Source: a virus
IMG/VR virus record: IMGVR_UViG_3300045453_000053
Location: 1 to 25,691 of that record
Length of the DNA: 25,691 nucleotides
Direction: 5' to 3' (one strand)
The notes beneath the pieces are model-generated. The model was not told the origin of the DNA and did no database searches. It saw nothing but the letters and a program-made list of their open reading frames with translations. Below, piece after piece: positions 21,810 to 25,691 of this stretch. The position numbers and the translations under genes are program-made. The first letter of the stretch is position 1, and every line of letters starts with the position of its first letter.

Positions 21810-22991
21810 TCACGCCACCTTCTTCTTCGCCAGGAAGTCGCCCATCCGATCGAGCGCCTTCAGGATGTTCTCGGTGGAGTTGGCGTAGGACAGGCGGATG
21901 TAGCCCTCGCCGAGCACGCCGAAGTCGGGCCCGCCGATGGTGGCGACGCCGGTGTCGTCGAGCAGCGCGGTGGCGAGCTGCTTCGCCTTCCAGCCGGTGC
22001 GCTTGATGTTGGGAAACGCATAGAACGCGCCCTTCGGTACGATGCAGGAGACGCCGGGCAGCCTGTTCAGGCCGTCGGTGACGACCTTCCTGCGCCGGTC
22101 GAACTCGGCGATCATCTTGTGCACGTCGTCCTGCGGACCCTGCAGCGCCGCGAGGCCGGCGAACTGCGTCGGCGCGTTGACACAGGAGTGCAGGTTGACC
22201 GCGAGCTTGCGCGCATAGTCGTAGAGCTTGCCGGGAAACACCGCATAGCCGAGCCGCCAGCCGGTCATGGCGTAGGTCTTCGACCAGCCGTTCAGGAGGA
22301 TCAGCCGGTCGCGGATCGACGGATACGAGAGCAGGCACACGTGCTGTTCGCCGTCATAGGTCATGTGGTCGTAGATCTCATCCGACATGACGCAGACGTC
22401 GGGAAATCTTTCGAGGCCTGCGACCAGCTTGTCGACCTCGGCCTTCGGCGTGACGCCGCCGGTGGGATTGGCCGGCGAGTTGACGATCAGCAGCCGCGTC
22501 TGCGCCGTGATCAGCTTCAGCGTTTCTTCCGCCGAGAATGCAAAGCCGTTCTCCTCGCGGATCGGCACCGGCACGGGGCGCGCGCCCGTGTACTCGATCA
22601 TCGAGCGGTAGATCGGAAAGCCCGGATCCGGATAGAGGATGTCGGCGCCCTTCTCGCCGAACATCAGGATCGACATGAACATGGTCGGCTTGCCGCCCGG
22701 CATGATCATCACGCTGTCGGGCGAGACCTCGACCTTGAAGCGCTTGAAAAGGTCGGCCGCGACCGCCTCGCGCAGTTGCGGAATGCCGTTCGCCGGCGTG
22801 TAGCCGTGATGGCCGTCGCGCAGCGCCTTGATGGCGGCCTCGACGATGAACTCCGGGGTTCGAAAATCCGGCTGGCCGATGCCGAGGTTGATGATGTCGC
22901 GCCCCTGGGCGGCGAGCGCATTGGCGCGGGCAAGCACGGCAAAGGCATTTTCCTCGCCGATGCGGTCAAAGGCTTCGATGGTGCGCAGCAT
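21810..22991 (-). CDS. Class I PLP-dependent aminotransferase
   Basis: 393 residues from ATG 22991, with AAGGAAG at suitable distance. Fold-type I signatures are all present: GYTPANGIPQLREAVA (64-78), the cofactor residues NSPANPTGG (Asn175) and SDEIYDHM (Asp204, Tyr207), the Schiff-base lysine in NGWSKTYAMTGWRLGY (Lys238) and the substrate-carboxylate arginine in GYIRLSYA (Arg366). It belongs to the aspartate-aminotransferase-like subgroup; the exact amino donor cannot be told from sequence alone. It is a cytoplasmic amino-acid metabolism enzyme. It looks like a normal chromosomal gene, is transcribed away from the right-hand genes and ends at a terminator, so it marks the right edge of the phage region. 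Confidence 0.93.
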   Translation of the reverse strand: MLRTIEAFDRIGEENAFAVLARANALAAQGRDIINLGIGQPDFRTPEFIVEAAIKALRDGHHGYTPANGIPQLREAVAADLFKRFKVEVSPDSVMIMPGGKPTMFMSILMFGEKGADILYPDPGFPIYRSMIEYTGARPVPVPIREENGFAFSAEETLKLITAQTRLLIVNSPANPTGGVTPKAEVDKLVAGLERFPDVCVMSDEIYDHMTYDGEQHVCLLSYPSIRDRLILLNGWSKTYAMTGWRLGYAVFPGKLYDYARKLAVNLHSCVNAPTQFAGLAALQGPQDDVHKMIAEFDRRRKVVTDGLNRLPGVSCIVPKGAFYAFPNIKRTGWKAKQLATALLDDTGVATIGGPDFGVLGEGYIRLSYANSTENILKALDRMGDFLAKKKVA

Positions 22992-23188
22992 CCTCAGGTC
23001 TTCCTTGCCGTATCCTGGAGGCAGGCGCAGCCGGCGGCCGCGACGTGCCCAAATCACGTCCAGAAAGCCCACCGAAACGGCAAGAGTCAAATTCGAGCCT
23101 TGTTCGAGCCTTGGCGACGCCCAGGACCGCAAGCCGGCCATGTGGCGTGCAAACAAGCCCTGAGCATGGAACGCGATGCCTTCGTCCC

Positions 23189-23452
23189 TCAGACGTCGGC
23201 CGTCTCCCGATGCTCCTCGAACAGGCCGCTGAGCAGCCGGACCAGCTCGTCGGACCCGGGACCGCGCTCGGTCAGGAATTGGGCGATGTCGACCTCGTCG
23301 ACGTCGGTCGCGTAGCCGGGCCCGCGCATGTCGCCGCGGCGCCGTTCATGCTCGACGAACAGCCGCTTCGCGTCCGTGTCGAGCACCAGACACCAGCGAT
23401 CTTCATCCCTGCCTTCGCTGCGCTGATAGAGCGGCCTCACCAGAAGGGGCAT
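23189..23452 (-). CDS. Small conserved hypothetical protein
   Basis: 87 residues from ATG 23452, with GGAGG seven bases upstream. It starts MPLLVRPLYQRSEGRDEDRW, continues CLVLDTDAKRLFVEHERRRG and contains TDVDEVDIAQFLTERGPGSD, then ELVRLLSGLFEE. The RWCLV.DT...RLFVEHE and DIAQFL blocks match, from memory, a short family frequent in Bradyrhizobium, with no known function. It is acidic and soluble. It lies 197 bases upstream of the aminotransferase on the same strand and has its own ribosome site, so co-transcription is possible but not needed. Confidence 0.75.
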   Translation of the reverse strand: MPLLVRPLYQRSEGRDEDRWCLVLDTDAKRLFVEHERRRGDMRGPGYATDVDEVDIAQFLTERGPGSDELVRLLSGLFEEHRETADV

Positions 23453-23660
23453 GGCGGCCTCCGTCGAAGTCTGTGGTTTGCGTGAGGAGCAACGTAGGCA
23501 GGCTTGCTGGCGGGACTGTGACGCTGTCGGGAGGGCCGGCGTATGTTTGTATCGCGGCGCGTCAGCCGATCGCCGTACCGGCCTGCCCCGGATGTCTGCA
23601 CCGGCAGACCAGTATGCCCGGATACTGCCGGCCGCCGGCGAGAGGGCGGCGCACCGGGCC

Positions 23661-23673
23661 GGGGGGGGGGGGG
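23661..23673 (+). repeat. Run of 13 G
   Basis: A mononucleotide G13 tract in a non-coding region, 179 bases upstream of the PsiF-like gene. Such tracts slip during replication and are also prone to sequencing error. Confidence 0.9.
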
Positions 23674-23730
23674 CGCTGTGCCGACACTGTCGCAAATTTG
23701 ATGCAGTGCGCAAAAAAGCACACTGCGCGC

Positions 23731-23756
23731 GGAACCTTTTGATGCAGGGCCATGTT
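23731..23756 (+). promoter_or_regulatory. Possible EcfG-type stress promoter
   Basis: GGAAC at 23731-23735 and TGTT at 23753-23756, separated by 17 bases, resemble the alphaproteobacterial general stress sigma factor consensus GGAAC-N16/17-CGTT, with one mismatch in the -10. It lies 84 bases before ATG 23840. The -10 overlaps a CATGTTC/GAACATG inverted repeat. Confidence 0.4.
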
Positions 23757-23839
23757 CAAGGCGGGAACATGCACAATGCACGCGCGAGCCCGCAGCACCG
23801 CGTGCCGATGCGCCAACAGATCAGGTCAAGGAGGACCCC

Positions 23840-24160
23840 ATGAGAAAAGTCGTAATCGCCGCTGCGATCGCCCTGTTCTCCACGGCTGCCGTCGCCCAGG
23901 CCCCTGCGCCGAAGGCCGAGCCCAAGAAGGGTATGGCACCCGCGGCCGCGCCGGCCGCCCCTTCGGCCGTGCCGGGCATGACGTGCAAGGCGCAGGCCGC
24001 CGACAAGAAGCTCGCGGGGGCCGCGATGACGAGCTTCATGAAGAAGTGCCAGACCGATGCCTCGAAATCCTGCGAGCAGCAGAGCGCAGCGCAGAACCTG
24101 AAGGGCGCCGCGAAAACCTCGCACATGAAGAAGTGTGTCAGCGACGCCGTCGGCACCTGA
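23840..24160 (+). CDS. PsiF-like periplasmic protein
   Basis: 106 residues from ATG 23840, with AGGAGG upstream. A signal peptide (MRKVVIAAAIALFSTAAVAQ) precedes an Ala/Pro-rich linker (residues 21-46). Two PsiF-type repeats follow: CKAQAADKKLAGAAMTSFMK then KCQTDA, and CEQQSAAQNLKGAAKTSHMK then KCVSDAVGT. PsiF repeats were named for an Escherichia coli phosphate-starvation gene; the biochemical role is not known. Four cysteines, two per repeat, could form disulfides in the periplasm. A possible EcfG promoter and a G13 tract lie upstream. The match is to the repeat family rather than to E. coli PsiF as a whole. Confidence 0.85.
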   Translation: MRKVVIAAAIALFSTAAVAQAPAPKAEPKKGMAPAAAPAAPSAVPGMTCKAQAADKKLAGAAMTSFMKKCQTDASKSCEQQSAAQNLKGAAKTSHMKKCVSDAVGT

Positions 24161-24194
24161 TCGGGCTTGCAGCCTCACGCACCGACACGCGACC

Positions 24195-24244
24195 GATCGC
24201 GCCGAAGGCGCGCGATCACCCGGGCCGCGCCACCCGCGGCCCGG
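24195..24244. terminator. Pair of strong hairpins between convergent genes
   Basis: First stem GATCGCGC/GCGCGATC (24195-24202, 24210-24217), second stem CCGGGCCGCG/CGCGGCCCGG (24220-24229, 24235-24244). Both are perfect. They lie between stops at 24160 (plus) and 24301 (minus). There is no T-tract, so they may act by blocking reverse read-through. Confidence 0.5.
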
Positions 24245-24300
24245 ACACCGACCGACTCAACTGCCCTACCCGCACCTGATGGCGCGTGCCGCGTGCCCCC

Positions 24301-24555
24301 TCAATTGAACACGGAATCGCAGTGCGCCGTCCGATGGCGCGAGATCGGCGCGGGCGCATCCTGCGGTCCATGGAAACACGGATGGTCCGCAAACATCTCC
24401 ATGCGACAGACGCGATGACGGCGATCGTCGAGTCTTAGCAGCGTATTGCCGCATATCGCGCAACGGAATTCCGAAGCGTCGCCTTCAAGGGTCATGGATT
24501 CCGCGACGTCGTAAGCCGCACCACACTGGTCGCAAGTGAGATCGAATATCCGCAT
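24301..24555 (-). CDS. Small zinc-ribbon protein
   Basis: 84 residues, taken from ATG 24555, where the conserved part starts: MRIFDLTCDQCGAAYDVAES, then EGDASEFRCAICGNTLLRLD. The two CxxC pairs, about 20 residues apart, should bind zinc. The C-terminal third (CRMEMFADHPCFHGPQD) has extra Cys and His residues. As I recall, MR.FDLTCDQCGA.YxVAES is a common small-protein pattern in Bradyrhizobium, of unknown role. The ribosome site is weak (GGCGAG). A longer in-frame form from 24612 would add a basic, phenylalanine-rich N-terminus that I do not favour. Confidence 0.72.
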   Translation of the reverse strand: MRIFDLTCDQCGAAYDVAESMTLEGDASEFRCAICGNTLLRLDDRRHRVCRMEMFADHPCFHGPQDAPAPISRHRTAHCDSVFN

Positions 24556-24884
24556 GCGCGCAGAACGCGCTCGCCGCACAAGCGTTGCAGGAAACCCGAA
24601 AAAAGAAAGCAAGCAATACGACGAGCGGCCGTCACTGACCGGCCGCTCTCATTTGCACATATGTGGCAGCCCAGGAAGGACGTCGGGCAACACGCGACCG
24701 TCGGCACCGCGCGTGCGTCGATTCGGACGGAATGACGGAAATTCCAGCGAATGCGGCGACTTTCGCGTCTTTTTCTTTCCGTCATCGCGCCGAAACATGT
24801 GGTACTGATAGGCGGACGCCGATACCCTCTGCCGATACTCTCTGCCCGTACGCTCTCCAAAGCCCCTCTCGACAAGGCCAGCAT
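24556..24884. other. Intergenic region before the radical SAM gene
   Basis: No gene is supported. Besides the hairpin at 24624-24649 it holds a short near-repeat, GATACCCTCTGCC / GATACTCTCTGCC, at about 24820-24846. The promoter of the plus-strand gene should be here, but I cannot place it. Confidence 0.45.
24624..24649. terminator. Terminator-like inverted repeat
   Basis: Nine-base perfect stem GAGCGGCCG/CGGCCGCTC with an eight-base loop. It is followed on the plus strand by TCATTTG, and on the minus strand by GTCGTATTGC then a T-rich stretch (CTTTCTTTTTTC). It sits upstream of the minus-strand start at 24555, so its exact role is unclear. Confidence 0.45.
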
Positions 24885-25691
24885 TTGACCGCTTCTCACC
24901 GCGCCGGGCGTCGCACGTTCCAGCTTCTGCTCATCAAACCGTCTCACTATGACGACGATGGGTATGTGATCCGCTGGTGGCGGGCGATGATCCCCTCGAA
25001 CTCGCTGGCCGCGCTTTATGGCATCGCCGCCGATTGCGCCGAACGCAACGTGCTCGGCGCCGACGTTGACATCGAGATCACCGCGCTGGATGAAACCAAC
25101 ACACGGGTGAATGTGCCTGCGCTGCTCGCAAGGCTGCGCGACAACGGCAACTTTGGCCTGGTGGCGCTGGTCGGCGTGCAGTCGAACCAGTATCCCCGCG
25201 CGCTCGATATCGCCCGCCCGTTCCGCGAGGCTGGCGTACCCGTCGCCATGGGCGGCTTTCACGTCTCGGGGTGCCTGTCGATGCTCGATGGCCGCGCGGT
25301 CGGACTCGACGCCTGCCGCGAGCTCGGCGTTGCGATGTTCGCAGGCGAGGCGGAAGGCCGGCTCGACAGGGTGCTGCAGGATGCTGCGCGCGGCGAGCTC
25401 GCGCCGCTCTACGACTTCATGAAGGATCTGCCGGGCATCGGCGGAACGCCGGTGCCGTTCCTGCCGAAAGCCTATGTGGAGCACACGCTCGGCCTCTCGA
25501 CGAGCTTCGATGCCGGGCGCGGCTGCCCCTACCAGTGCTCGTTCTGCACAATCATCAACGTGCAGGGGCGCAAGTCGCGCTACCGCACGGCCGACGATGT
25601 GGAACGGCTGGTGCGGATGAACTGGGCGCAGGGCGTGCACAAGTTCTTCATCACCGACGACAATTTCGCGCGCAACAAGGAGTGGGAAACG
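24885..25691 (+). CDS. B12-binding radical SAM protein (partial, runs off right edge)
   Basis: 269 residues are visible from TTG 24885, with AAGG seven bases upstream; the in-frame region before it offers no better start. Residues about 10-165 form a Rossmann-like cobalamin-binding domain (LLLIKPSHYDDDGYVIRW, LVALVGVQSNQYPRALDIAR, VPVAMGGFHVSG). The radical SAM core begins at DAGRGCPYQCSFCTIINVQG with the CxxxCxxC cluster (Cys214, 218, 221) that binds a 4Fe-4S cluster and S-adenosylmethionine. FFITDDNFARN follows. Members methylate or rearrange unreactive carbon centres; the substrate cannot be told here. The C-terminal part lies outside the window. Confidence 0.9.
   Translation, partial: MTASHRAGRRTFQLLLIKPSHYDDDGYVIRWWRAMIPSNSLAALYGIAADCAERNVLGADVDIEITALDETNTRVNVPALLARLRDNGNFGLVALVGVQSNQYPRALDIARPFREAGVPVAMGGFHVSGCLSMLDGRAVGLDACRELGVAMFAGEAEGRLDRVLQDAARGELAPLYDFMKDLPGIGGTPVPFLPKAYVEHTLGLSTSFDAGRGCPYQCSFCTIINVQGRKSRYRTADDVERLVRMNWAQGVHKFFITDDNFARNKEWET

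Larger units (their letters stand above)
23453..23839. other. Divergent intergenic region with homopolymer and stem-loops
   Basis: No gene is supported in these 387 bases. It contains the G13 tract at 23661-23673, a GCAGTG/CACTGC pair around 23703-23725 with a 14-base loop, and CATGTTC (23751-23757) paired with GAACATG (23765-23771). These lie between the divergent starts at 23452 and 23840 and probably hold both promoters. Confidence 0.5.

Overview
The window reads as a chromosomal segment of a high-GC alphaproteobacterium, most likely a Bradyrhizobium relative (Nitrobacteraceae). The clues are the GC-rich third codon positions, a DUF3551-type secreted protein, several small zinc-ribbon and conserved proteins of the kind that recur in Bradyrhizobium, and extragenic palindromes of the CCGGAATGAC type. 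The genus is inferred from memory of these families, not from a search.

Positions 1-8052 (all minus strand) are the morphogenesis genes of a tailed phage with a P22-like, short-tailed plan. In transcription order they are scaffold, N4-gp56-type major capsid protein, a small head-completion or tail-adaptor protein, a P22 gp10-like stabilisation protein, a 48-residue protein, a glycine/alanine-rich candidate ejection protein, a small protein, a collar/HxH tail protein, a short beta-rich protein and a repeat-rich tail fibre that runs off the left edge. Starts and stops overlap as TGATG at three junctions, and most other starts have a clear Shine-Dalgarno sequence. The portal (16587-18479), large terminase (18981-20570) and small terminase (20407-20754) complete the head module, but they lie 8.5 kb upstream of the scaffold gene.

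The 8053-16586 interruption has two parts. The left part (8.4-11.6 kb) carries small non-phage genes on alternating strands, separated by terminator-like hairpins. The right part (11.75-16.5 kb) is the most unusual region. Two cassettes each start with a protein sharing an N-terminal GLNDLP domain, and each is followed by an unrelated partner gene. Degraded extra copies of the portal gene's 3' end lie between the cassettes, and an inverted repeat with compensating base changes lies in front of each. I read this as cassettes stacked by repeated recombination at the portal 3' end. One cassette is intact, and its partner gene is a DUF3658-like plus triple TPR-like fusion. The other has a stop codon inside its first gene.

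Positions 18.5-21.8 kb are rich in repeats. Three copies of a multi-hairpin element bracket the terminase genes, and a 442-bp-period tandem duplication has copied the first 14 codons of the small terminase. From 21.8 kb rightwards the genes look like ordinary chromosome: a class I aminotransferase, small conserved proteins, a PsiF-like periplasmic protein behind a possible EcfG promoter, a zinc-ribbon protein and the start of a B12-binding radical SAM enzyme. No integrase, repressor or lysis gene is visible, so the phage genes look like a resident, partly decayed prophage, although its left end lies outside the window.
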